This document shows, in pieces, positions 45,301-54,990 of a stretch of 64,000 bases of DNA (positions within the stretch are counted from its first letter, which is position 1; each line of letters starts with the position of its first letter). Under the pieces are notes generated by a model. It did no database searches. It saw only the letters and a program-made list of their open reading frames with translations, and had not been told where the DNA came from. This DNA is from Rana temporaria (lineage: Eukaryota > Chordata > Amphibia > Anura > Ranidae): the NCBI RefSeq assembly GCF_905171775.1, contig NC_053496.1:176909928-176973927 (forward strand). The letters run 5' to 3'. A program made the position numbers and the translations under genes.

Positions 45301-47132
45301 ATTGTGTCTCGAAAAACATATCTTCAGAATATAAGGAAGAAGAAAATCCCACCACACAACGTTCTCCAGGAGAAAATCCCACCACACAACGTTCTCCAGG
45401 AGAAAATCCCACCACACAACGTTCTCCAGGAGAAAATCCCAATACACAAATATTTCATAGACATTATTTTTCAGAAAGACCAATGGATCCCTCTAATCCT
45501 GAGGAATCTTCTGGTGATCCACATACTATTATTACTGAAACAAATCTGAGATCTCACAGAACAGATCCATCTAATCCTGAGGGATCTTCTTTAAGCCATA
45601 AAGGATTTCATACAGGAGAACGTTCCTTGTCATCTACAGCGTCTGGGAATTCTTTCGAAGAAACAAGAAAGCCTTCTACACACCAGAGAAGTGAGCGTCC
45701 TTTCTCATGTTCAGAGTGCGGGAAATGTTTTGTTCGTAAAGATAACTTTCTTAATCACCAGAGAATTCACAAAGGTGACCGCCCGTATTCGTGTTCAGAC
45801 TGCGGGAAAAGTTTCATTCAAAAAAGCAACCTTCTTAACCACCTGAGACTTCACACAGGCGAGCGTCCCTATTCATGTTCGAAGTGCGGGAAATGTTTTA
45901 ATCAGAAAGTAGACCTGGCCACCCACCAGAGGTTTCACACGGGTGAACGTCCTTTCTCATGTTCGGAGTGCGGGAAAAGTTTCCGTGACAAAAGAAGCCT
46001 TCTTAAACACCAGAAAATTCACACAGGGGAGCGTCCTTTTTCATGTTCAGAGTGCGGGAAATGTTTTTTTCAGAAAGTGGAACTTGTTAATCACCAGAAA
46101 ATTCACACAGGCGAGCGTCCTTTCTCATGTTCAGAGTGTGGGAAAGGTTTCATTCATAAAGGCAACTTTCTTAAACACCAGAAAACTCACACGGGCGTGC
46201 GCCCTTTTTCATGTTTAGAGTGCGGGAAATGTTTCATTCAGAAAAGTAGCCTTGTTTTTCACCAAAGAATTCACACAGGTGAGCGACCTTATTCATGTTC
46301 AGAGTGCGGGAAATCTTTCACTCAAAAAAGACACCTCGTGATCCACCAGAGGATTCACAAGAGCGAGCGTCCTTTCTCATGTTCGGAGTGCGGGAAATGT
46401 TTCAGCCAGAAAGGAAGCTTTCTTAATCACCAGAGACTTCACACCGGTAACCTTCCTTTTTCGTGTTCAGAGTGCGGGAAATGTTTTAGTCAGAAGGGAA
46501 ACTTTCTTAGTCACCAGAGATGTCACACAGGCGAGCGTCCTTTCTCATGTCCTGAGTGCGGGAAATGCTTTCGTCATAAAGGAAACTTTTTCAGTCACCA
46601 GAGATGTCACACAGGTGAGCGTCCGTTCTCATGTTCTGAGTGCGGGAAATGTTTCAGCGAAAAAGGAAACCTCCTTATACACCAGAGATTTCACACAGGT
46701 GAACATCCCTTTTCATGTTCAGAGTGCGGGAAATCCTTCACTAAGAAAGCAGAACTGATTATTCATCAGCGAATTCACACCGGCGAGCGTCCTTATTCAT
46801 GTGCAGAGTGCGGGAAATGTTTTATTCGGAAAGGAAGGCTTCTTCTACACCAGAGAATTCACACGGGTGAGCGTCCCTATTCGTGTTCAGAGTGCGGGAA
46901 ATTTTTCAAGGACAAAGGGTACCTTCTTCTGCACCAGAGGATTCACACCGGTGAGCGTCCTTATTCATGTTCGGAGTGTGGGAAAGGTTTCGCTCGGAAA
47001 GACAAACTTGTTATACACCAGAGAACTCACACAGGAGAGCGCCCTTATTCGTGTTCGGTGTGCGGGAAAAGTTTCACTCAAAAACGTTCACTTACTGGAC
47101 ACCAGAGGATTCACATGGACCAAAAACCTTGA
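42356..47132 (+). CDS. KRAB-like C2H2 zinc-finger gene 5
   Basis: Exons are 42356-42479, 42596-42693, 42802-42945, 43051-43192 and 45295-47132. The first holds a KRAB-A-like box: VPIRCQDVTVYF, then SMEEWEYLEGHKDLYKD, then VMMENQPPL. From its first internal ATG (42395) the product would be 768 residues. No upstream LLTGE exon of the kind seen in gene 6 was found in the 5' flank, so either that Met or an unseen exon starts translation. Acidic exons carry LKAEIKVEDQ and IKVEDKEEEEERL. The terminal exon has three ENPTTQRSPG copies, a dead first finger (STASGNSF) and 17 well-formed C2H2 fingers, almost all with ECGKCF or ECGKSF and TGERPF linkers. KRAB keeps the D-V and M-x-E residues that are important in the mammalian box, so corepressor recruitment is plausible but unproven. 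Confidence 0.9.
43307..44843. mobile_element. MITE of the TACACACGACC family, split by a TTAA element
   Basis: CCGCGTACACACGACCATTT at the left and GGTCGTTTGTACGCGG at the right (44825-44840) are inverted. About 0.55 kb belongs to this element; the rest is the insert at 43824-44794. It lies in the last intron of gene 5. Palindromic TTTTTCACGACGTGAAAAAC stretches are internal. Confidence 0.8.
43824..44794. mobile_element. TTAA element (971 bp) nested in a MITE
   Basis: The ends TTAACTACTAGCCGACCG and GGGGTTAAGTGGTTAA are inverted. It is the same family as 12100-14960, but without the SINE and hAT-like insertions, so it shows their empty sites. AATTAACTAC / GTGGTTAAAA junctions leave TTAA at both ends. 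Confidence 0.8.
44905..45070 (+). repeat. 74-bp intronic repeat, gene 5 copy
   Basis: About two and a half units, all of the short type, lie after the nested MITE. Confidence 0.85.
45343..45442 (+). repeat. Coding 30-bp minisatellite, 3 copies (gene 5)
   Basis: Three exact ENPTTQRSPG units and a partial ENPNTQ follow GHCVSKNISSEYKEE. Confidence 0.95.
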
Positions 47133-47306
47133 TAGCGTTCTGTTCCTCTAAACTGGGTCCCGCACTCACGCAGACCGCACCATAGGACTAAACTGTGCCA
47201 ACACAAGGCTTTTGATTGGCCCAGCCCGTGTGTCATTAATTTTTAATTCAGCTGTGATGGATTTCATTTAAATGATTTGATTGTTTGTGAATCATTTATT
47301 TTATAA

Positions 47307-47312
47307 AATAAA
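47307..47312 (+). promoter_or_regulatory. Polyadenylation signal, gene 5
   Basis: AATAAA lies about 175 bp after the stop, followed by a TTCTGCCTCTTTTTTAATTT stretch. Confidence 0.6.
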
Positions 47313-47754
47313 AAGGAAATATCCACACTTTACAAAATTCTGCCTCTTTTTTAATTTATTTATTTTCTCCTGCAATACGAGGCGGATGTGCGGAGCGGAC
47401 AGAGCGATCTCTTCTTCCATCCCCCTCTTCTAAAAATACATAGAAAAATAAAGGGCGGGCGGGTGGGTGGGGTTTATTGTTGTCACTGGACGTCATATGA
47501 AGTCCTTCACAAGTGGTGCGTGCCCCGGGGGGGGGGGGTTGTGTGTTTGGATGCACCGCATATCCGATCACATAATGATGGAGGCTCCGTACCATGTGAT
47601 CAGCTGTGGCCAATCACAGGTGATCACAGTGTAACCAGGAAGTGCCAGTTATCGGCATTCCTCTATCATGCTGACAGCACGGGAGTAGAGGAGAGCCAAT
47701 AAGAGTCTTTTCTGACAGGGGGGGGTCTACGCTGATTATCGGAGCAGTCCCATC
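47313..47754. other. Unclassified DNA after gene 5
   Basis: Repeat-like text holds a G-rich run at 47523-47540 and a GATCACATAATGATGG / CCATGTGATCAGC pair. No gene is recognised. Confidence 0.4.
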
Positions 47755-48230
47755 AGTAATGCCAATTAGTGCCCATCAGTGGTGCCAATCAATGCCCAAC
47801 AGTGCCACCTATAAGTGCCCATTGGTGCTGCATATCAGTGCCACGTATCAGTGCTGCATATCAATACTGCATATTAGTGCCCATCAGTGCTGCGTATCAG
47901 TTCTCATCAGTACTGCATACCAGTGCTGCGTATCAGTGCCCATAAGTGCTGCGTATCAGTGCTACATATCGGTGACCATCAGTGCTGCATATTAGTGCCC
48001 ATCAGTGCTACATATTAGTGTCTATCAGTGCTGCATTTTAGTGCCCATCAGAGCTACATCAGTGCCCATCAATGCTGCATATTAGTGCCCATCAGTGCTA
48101 CATACCACAGCTGCGTATCAGTTCTCATCAGTGCTGCATACCAGTGCCAAGTATAAGTGCTGCATATCAGTGCCCTGTATCAGTGCTATATATCAGTGCT
48201 ACATATTGGTGCCCATCAGTGCAAGTTTTT
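47755..48230. repeat. Degenerate CATCAGTGC repeat tract
   Basis: GCCCATCAGTGCTGCATATC-type words recur irregularly, with no fixed period. It is a low-complexity expansion; the open frames are spurious. Confidence 0.85.
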
Positions 48231-48234
48231 CAGG

Positions 48235-48863
48235 CAAGTGCTTTATTCACAAAGCACTTGCGTGTAAAGTTGCGGCGGCGTAACGGAATTCAAATTTGGC
48301 GGGTAGGTGGCGTGTAGCATTTAAATGAAGCGCGTTCCCGCGCGGAACGAACTGCGCATGCGCCGTCCATAAAATATCCCAGGGTGCATTGCTCCAAATG
48401 ACGTCGCAAGGACGTCATTGGTTTTGACGTGAACGTAAATGGCGTCCAGCCCCGTTCACGGATGACTTACGCAAACGGCGTAACTTTTCAAATTTCGACG
48501 CGGGAACGACGGCCATACTTAACATTGGTTGCGCCTCATTTACCCAGGGACAACTTTACGCCGGGACAAGCCTATTGTAAATGTCGTAACTTTACTGCAA
48601 CGGCCGCGCGTACGTTCGGGAATTCGCGTATCTAGCTAATTTGCATACTCGACGGGGAAAACGACGGAAGCGCCACCTAGCGGACAAAAAAAAAATTGCA
48701 TTTAAGATCCAACGGCGTAAGAGACTTACGCCTGTCGGATCTAATGGATATCTATGCGTAACTGATTCTAAGAATCAGTCGCATAGATACGACGGCCCAG
48801 ATTAGGACTTACGACGGCGTACATGGCGCTGCACCGTCGTAAGTCCTTTGAGAATCTGGGCCA
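48235..48863. mobile_element. MITE, GAATCTGGGCC family
   Basis: The right end is GAGAATCTGGGCC. The left part has the inverted pair CAAGTGCTTTATTCACAAAG / CACTTGCG. GGAACGACGGCCATAC and GCAAGGACGTCATTGG words are shared with 50843-51639. Confidence 0.6.
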
Positions 48864-49014
48864 GAGAAACTGTTCTGTGCCTGGCTGCCTTGAACCTTTA
48901 GGAAAAATATCCTGAGACAAACAGCGAGACCGGCTTGGGGTCTGCTCTACAGAAGGAAGAAAGGAGCAAAAAAGAACAGAAATAGATGACTCCAATGACA
49001 TCCAGTTGTAGTAG

Positions 49015-50717
49015 ACCGGTGGTTCTCAACCTGGGGGTCGGAACCAATGATGATTTGCCAGGGGTCACCGAATCCTGGGCTGTTCCTGAAGCCCGTACTG
49101 CTCTCCCAGCCCTTTTGCGGCCGCCCAGCAGGTCTGTCCCTGGAGCCTGTGGCCGCCCAGCTGGGCTGTTCCTGGAGCCCAAGGCCACCCACTCTGCCTC
49201 TTCGCAGCCGCCCATTCAGTTCACAGCATGTCTGGAGGGGCAGAGACTAGAGGTCAGCTGACTGGTGAGGAATGTAAAGTGGGAGGGGCTGAAGGAGACC
49301 CTATCTCCTGATTTCGGCATAGGTGTCACTTCTGCGAGACATCACAGAGCTGGAGAGACAGTGAGTAACACTACCTGTGAGTTTCCATTAAAAGTCCCCA
49401 CTATAGTTCTCAGATCAGCCGATGACCTGGATCAAGAGCACCTAAGTTGGCTGATCAGAACTCCCCCCCAGCACTGCCACTCATACCAACTCCCCCCCCC
49501 CCCCCCATCACTGCCACTCATCCCAACTCCCCCCCATCACTGCCACTCATCCCAACTCCCCCCCATCACTGCCACTCATCCCAACTCCCCCCCAGCACTG
49601 CCACTCATCCCATCTCCCCCCCAGCACTGCCACTCATCCCAACTCCCCCCCAGCACTGCCACTCATCCCATCTCCCCCCCAGCACTTCCACTCATCTCAA
49701 CTCCCCCCCAGCACTGCCACTCATCCCATCTCCCCCCAGCACTGCCACTCATCCCATCTCCCCCCCAGCACTGCCACTCATCCCATCTCCCCCAGCACTG
49801 CCACTCATCCCATCTCCCCCCCAGCACTGCCACTCATCTCATCTCCCCCCCAGCACTGCCACTCATCCCATCTCCCCCCCAGCACTGCCACTCATCCCAT
49901 CTCCCCCCCAGCACTGCCACTCATCCCATCTCCCCCCCAGCACTGCCACTCATCCCATCCCCCCCCCAGCACTGCCACTCATCCCATCCCCCCCCCCCCC
50001 CAGCAATGCCACTCATCCCATCCCCCCCCCAGCACTGCCACTCATCCCATCTCCCCCCATCAGCACTGCCACTCATCCCACCCCCCCCAGCACTGCCACT
50101 CATCCCATCCCCCCCCCCAGCACTGCCACTCATCCCATCTCCCCCCATCAGCACTGCCACTCATCCCATCCCCCCCCCCAGCAATGCCACTCATGCCATC
50201 CCCCCCCAGCACTGCCACTCACCCCAACTCCCCCCCAGCACTGCCACTCATCCCACCCCCCCCAGCACTGCCACTCTTCCCAACTCCCCCCCCCCCCAGC
50301 ACTGCCAATCATCCCATCCCCCTCCCTCCACTAAGGAGTAAGAGAAGGAATAAAAATAGAGAATACATGGAAGGGAGAGGAAAAGAGCAGGAGGAATAAA
50401 GAAAAAGTGAGAGAAAGAACAAGAAAGATGGCGAGAGGGATGTGGGGGGAAAAAAATAGGATAGAAAGAAGATAAAAGGGAAAGAAAGTAGAACAAAGAG
50501 AAAGAGGGGTACATCCTAAAAGGTACCACAAGGGGTTTTAATATTGTACAAGTGGAAGGGACTCAGGGAGCGCTAAATGTCCGTAGGTTTTATTGGTGCA
50601 AATTACTGGCCTTGGATGCTGACAACCTACCCTACAAAAATGATTTTAATGTTGGGGGTCCCCAGAACTTGGGAAAGTTTATCAAGGGGTCACAGCACTA
50701 GAAAGGTTGAGAACCGA
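49015..50717. mobile_element. hAT-like element with internal minisatellite, 8-bp TSD
   Basis: ACCGGTGGTTCTCAACCTGG at the left pairs with GGTTGAGAACCG at the right. TGTAGTAG flanks it exactly at 49007-49014 and 50718-50725. No transposase frame is recognisable; about half the length is the C-rich minisatellite at 49463-50332. Confidence 0.85.
49463..50332. repeat. C-rich 27-30 bp minisatellite
   Basis: About 30 units of CAGCACTGCCACTCATCCCA plus TCTCCCCCC occur, with C runs of variable length. Two long Pro/His/Ser frames cross it (49265-50341 and 49447-50334); being repeat translations in two frames, they are not genes. Confidence 0.9.
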
Positions 50718-50842
50718 TGTAGTAGATCAAAAACCAAATAGAATTGATACTGCTTGAATACCCCAATCTGTTATTCCAACCAACTGGCCACAGTGTTTGC
50801 AGGTCCTGATCAGGTGGTTGATTGCTGGCTTGTTAGACACAT

Positions 50843-51639
50843 TGGGCCGGATTCAAAGAGATTTGCGCATTATTTACGGAGGCGCAGGGCAACGTTTTTG
50901 CCCTGTGCCCCCGCAAATTTGCTCCGCTGCCCTTGATTCACGGAGCAGAAGCTCCGTGAATTGCGCGGGCGCGCCGGCAAAATGCCCGGCGCTAGAGCAC
51001 GCAATTTAAATGATCCCGTAGGGGGCGGGAATCATTTAAATTAGGCGCGTTCCCGCGCCGATCGTAGAGCGCATGCTCCGTCGGGAAACTTTCCCGACGT
51101 GCATTGCGGCAAATGACGTCGCAAGGACGTCATTTGCTTCAAAGTGAACGTGAATGGCGTCCAGCGCCATTCACGATTCACTTACGCAAACGACGTAAAA
51201 TTCAAATTTCGCGACGCGGGAACGACGGGTATACGTAACATGTAATGACTTACTCTTTAATAAACAGTTATTGTGGAAAAAAATAAAATAAATACGTAAC
51301 ATGGGCTGCCCCTGCTAATAGCAGGGGCAGCCTTGCGCGAAAATCGCCGTACGTAAACGACGTAAATTGCGTACGCAGGGCTCGCGCAACGTTGTGAATC
51401 GGTGTTAGTATGCAATTTGCATACTATACACTGAGCACAACGTGAACGCCACCTAGCGTCCACCGCAAGAATGCAGCCTAAGATATGCGGGCATAAGAGC
51501 CTTATGCCGCGCAGATCTTAGGCTGCAGTCGGCGTAACGAGGTTCCTGAATCAGGAGCACTCGTTACGCCGGGGCAAGTAAGCAATTGCGCTGTGTAACC
51601 TATGGTTACACAGGCGCAATTGCTTCTTGAATCCGGCCC
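50843..51639. mobile_element. MITE, GGGCCGGATTCAAAGAG family, 3-bp TSD
   Basis: GGGCCGGATTCAAAGAG at the left pairs with CTTGAATCCGGCCC at the right, and ATT flanks both sides. Inside, a 50-bp retrotransposed piece stands at 51243-51292. Confidence 0.75.
51243..51292 (+). mobile_element. 50-bp retroposed RNA 3' end with 11-bp TSD
   Basis: TACGTAACATG occurs exactly at 51232-51242 and 51293-51303. The insert has AATAAA (in CTTTAATAAACAG) about 20 bp before an A-rich end. It looks like the extreme 3' end of a polyadenylated RNA inserted by LINE machinery; the source RNA is unknown. Confidence 0.7.
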
Positions 51640-51737
51640 ATTGAGGACAAGATGGTGCCTCCCCGCATACTACCTCAGCATATAGTGAGCTCCTCTTCGT
51701 AAAAAATGGCTTCAGCTTGGTCTCCAACCCATGGGAG

Positions 51738-51845
51738 AAGGTGACAAGAATGTGCAGAGCGGTAATGAAGGTGACAAGAATGTGCAGAGCGGTAATGAAG
51801 GTGACAAGAATGTGCAGAGCGGTAATGAAGGTGACAAGAATGTTC
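51738..51845. repeat. 30-bp tandem repeat, 4 copies
   Basis: GGTGACAAGAATGTGCAGAG plus CGGTAATGAA is repeated with almost no change. It is not related to the coding 30-bp repeat of the genes. Confidence 0.95.
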
Positions 51846-52103
51846 CACCATGCCAGAAGTCGTCTCAAGCAAGCTTAGTGTTCTCTCTCTTCATACTGTA
51901 CTGTACTTTGTTTCATATTTTTGTGGTTCAAAAACGAAAAAGAAAAAAGTTCAGAACGGATTAACCTGATTTACATTGAACCCTATGGGAAAATTTGCCT
52001 CGGTTTGTGACCAATTCGGTTTACAAAATACGTTTGTGAACTGAGGTATCACTGTAAATGTACCGAAAATTTAAATGTGCCGATTTTAATGTATAAAGAA
52101 CTT

Positions 52104-52276
52104 AGTCTGGAGTATTTAAATTCTCCACAAGATGGTGATCTCACTCCTGAGCGTGGAACGCAAAGAAGGAAGTGATGTCATGTACGGACAGGAAGTGATG
52201 TAGGGTAAAAGACAGGAAGATCCAGAGGAGAGGTGACTTGATAGGAAATAGCGTACAGACATTACTGGATCTTGAG
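52104..52276 (+). promoter_or_regulatory. Gene 6 promoter and noncoding exon 1
   Basis: AAATTCTCCACAAGATGGTG and CTGAGCGTGGAACGCAAAG lead into GAAGGAAGTGATG (about 52164), GACAGGAAGTGATG (about 52188) and GACAGGAAGATCC (about 52211). The block ends near the donor CTTGAG|GTACAT. An L2-type tail (GGCAGTGCTTTACATTTATA) follows in the intron. Confidence 0.65.
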
Positions 52277-52499
52277 GTACATTTATTTTATTATTTATTT
52301 ACTACAGGTACTTGTATAGTCTTGTCAATTTAGGCAGTGCTTTACATTTATATAAAATCACCACATTTCCAAACTACCATTCAGGTACAGTTTTGTTGGG
52401 GTTGACGAGCGATTTGTTGGGTGAATGGCTGGTTTTAGCATTTATATCATCCTAATACCATGCTTGGAATGTGTTTATTTTATTACATTGTAATAATAG

Positions 52500-53130
52500 A
52501 CCCCTTCCCTCAGTAGGGACCCCCATCTACTAACTATAGACCCCCTCCCTCAGTACAGACCCCCTTCCCTCAGTATGGACCCCCCTCTACTAACTATAGA
52601 CCCCCTTCCTCAGTACAGACCCCCTTCCCTCAGTATGGACCCCCCCTCTACTAACTATAGACCCCCTCCCTCAGTATAGACCCCCTCCCTCAGTATGGAC
52701 CCCCCTCTACTAACTATAGACCCCCTCCTTCAGTATAGACCCCCCTCCCTCAGTACAGACCCCCTTCCCTCAGTATGGACCCCCCTCTACTAACTATAGA
52801 CCCCCTCCTTCAGTATAGACCCCCCTCCCTCAGTACAGACCCCCTTCCCTCAGTATGGACCCCCCTCTACTAACTATAGACCCCCTCCCTCAGTACAGAC
52901 CCCCTTCCCTCAGTATGGACCCCCCTCTACTAACTATAGACCCCCTCCCTCAGTACAGACCCCCTTCCCTCAGTATGAACCCCCCTCTACTAACTATAGA
53001 CCCCCTCCCTCAGTACAGACCCCCTTCCCTCAGTATGAACCCCCCTCTACTAACTATAGACCCCCTCCCTCAGTACAGACCCCCTTCCCTCAGTATGGAC
53101 CCCCCTCTACTAACTATAGACCCCCTTCCC
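52500..53130. repeat. 60-bp minisatellite in the gene 6 first intron
   Basis: About ten units of CTAACTATAGACCCCCTCCC / TCAGTACAGACCCCCTTCCC / TCAGTATGGACCCCCCTCTA occur. Within the unit, a shorter CCCTCAGTA..GACCCCC motif is itself repeated. Confidence 0.95.
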
Positions 53131-53219
53131 TTCAGTCCTTTTTTTAAACTAAGTCACTTAGTGACAGCGGCGTACTTTGTACATCACTTACTCTGGCAAG
53201 TTCACTGCATCTTCTTCAT

Positions 53220-53805
53220 TACTGCCCCCCACTTGTGACACCTTCTCCTTCATTACTGCCCCCCACCTGTGTCACCTTCTCCTTCATTACTGCCCCCCAC
53301 TTGTGTCACCTCCTTCATTACTGCCCCCCACTTGTGTCACCTTCTCCTTCATTACTGCCCCCCACTTGTGTCACCTCCTTCATTACTGCCCCCCACTTGT
53401 GTCACCTTCTCCTTCATTACTGCCCCCCACTTGTGTCACCTTCTCCTTCATTACTGCCCCCCACTTGTGTCACCTTCTCCTTCATTACTGCCCCCCACTT
53501 GTGTCACCTCCTTCATTACTGCCCCCCACTTGTGTCACCTTCTCCTTCATTACTGCCCCCCACTTGTGTCACCTCCTTCATTACTGCCCCCCACTTGTGT
53601 CACCTTCTCCTTCATTACTGCCCCCCACTTGTGTCACCTTCATTACTGCCCCCCACTTGTGTCACCTTCATTACTGCCCCCCACTTGTGTCACCTTCTCC
53701 TTCATTACTGCCCCCCACTTGTGTCACCTTCTCCTTCATTACTGCCCCCCACTTGTGTCATCAGCTTCACTACTGCCCCCCACTTGTGTCACCTTCTCCT
53801 TCAAA
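53220..53805. repeat. 27/34-bp minisatellite
   Basis: About 19 units of CATTACTGCCCCCCACTTGT plus GTCACCTTCTCCTT occur, with a shorter form lacking CTTCTC. Three frames stay open across it because the period hides stops; none is a gene. Confidence 0.95.
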
Positions 53806-53814
53806 AAAATTACG

Positions 53815-54057
53815 TCACGGCGCGCAAAGCACGGCGGGAGTTAGGAAATGGAGCATGCGCAGTAGGTCCGGTGCGGGAGCGCGCCTAATTTAAATGGCAC
53901 ACGCCCATTTGAATTGGCCCGCCTTGCGCCGGAGGCCGTGGGCGTAGTTTTCATCGCAAGTGCTTGGTGAATCAGGCACTTGCGATGAAAAATTGCGGCG
54001 GTGTAACTTATCTAGAATACGTTACACCGCCGCGATTCTACGTGAATCTGGCCCACT
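53815..54057. mobile_element. MITE remnant, GTGAATCTGGCCC end
   Basis: The right end is CTACGTGAATCTGGCCC. Inside are the inverted pairs CATCGCAAGTGCTTGGTGAA / CACTTGCGATG and GGCGGTGTAAC / GTTACACCGCC. The left end is lost against the minisatellite. Confidence 0.6.
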
Positions 54058-54106
54058 GTGATTAAGGTAAACACAATTGTTTACACAAGTCACAGAGAGA
54101 TATTTA

Positions 54107-54579
54107 TTAAAGCGCAGGTCCCACCAAAAAAAAATATTTAAAGCCAGCAGCTACAAATACAGCAGCTGCTGATTTTTAATATATGGACACTTACCTATCC
54201 AGGGAGCCCGCGATGTCGGCAGCCGATGCCAATCTGTCGCTCGAGGATCGGCTGCTGCCACCGCCATTCTCAGTAAGGGAATCAAGAAGCGAAGCCTTGC
54301 GGCTTCACTTACCGGTTCCCTACTGCGCATGCGCGACCTCACTGGTCCCTGATGTCTTCTGGGACATGTGTCTCCCGGAAGACAGCGGTGGAGGACAGAA
54401 TAGGCGCTGGCAGTGGCGTAGATCACCGAGGTGATCTATGCCAGGAAGTGGGGGGCAAATACCTGTATTAGACAGGTGTCTGCTCCCCCATCCCCTCCAA
54501 AAGGTGCCAAGTGTGACACCGGAGGGGGGGTGGATTCCAAAAAGTGGAAGTTCCATTTTTGGGTGGAACTCCACTTTAA
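54107..54579. mobile_element. TTAA-flanked MITE
   Basis: TTAAAGCGCAGGTCCCACC at the left matches TTAAAGTGGAGTTCCACCC at the right (reverse complement). Noncoding, in the gene 6 first intron. Confidence 0.8.
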
Positions 54580-54990
54580 CTTACCAAGTCTAAAATGTAC
54601 AAGTATCATTCAAGAACTGAACTGTGGTATTTTGTAATAAGAGATTGTGTAGAAATGTGAATATTATCTATATCATCATTCATCTTTGATATTTAGAAGT
54701 ATATCCATTTATTTGTATTATCACAAAATATACCTGATATGAACTTGCACTGTATTTTTAGTTAATAAATATATATTTTTAAGCATATCATTTGTGTCAC
54801 TTGCTTTCTAAATATCACGGAAAAACAAACTTACATTTCTTGTTGGTATTTATGGAAAAGGGTAAATCTCCCAAAACTAAGATTCGCATAATTTCATAAA
54901 TACAAAACGGTTTTATTATTTCAGTATAAACATTCTGACAACAGAATTATAAAATATTGACAGAAACATCTGGAGATCCATGAACACCCA

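Noticed and set aside
49265..50341. A 358-residue Pro/His/Ser protein
   Set aside because: The long part is a translation of a 28-bp C-rich minisatellite, and a second frame is open over the same DNA. No start context, splice structure or domain is seen.
53177..53893. Three overlapping frames with LLPPTCVTF repeats
   Set aside because: They are minisatellite translations in all three frames, ending in a MITE.
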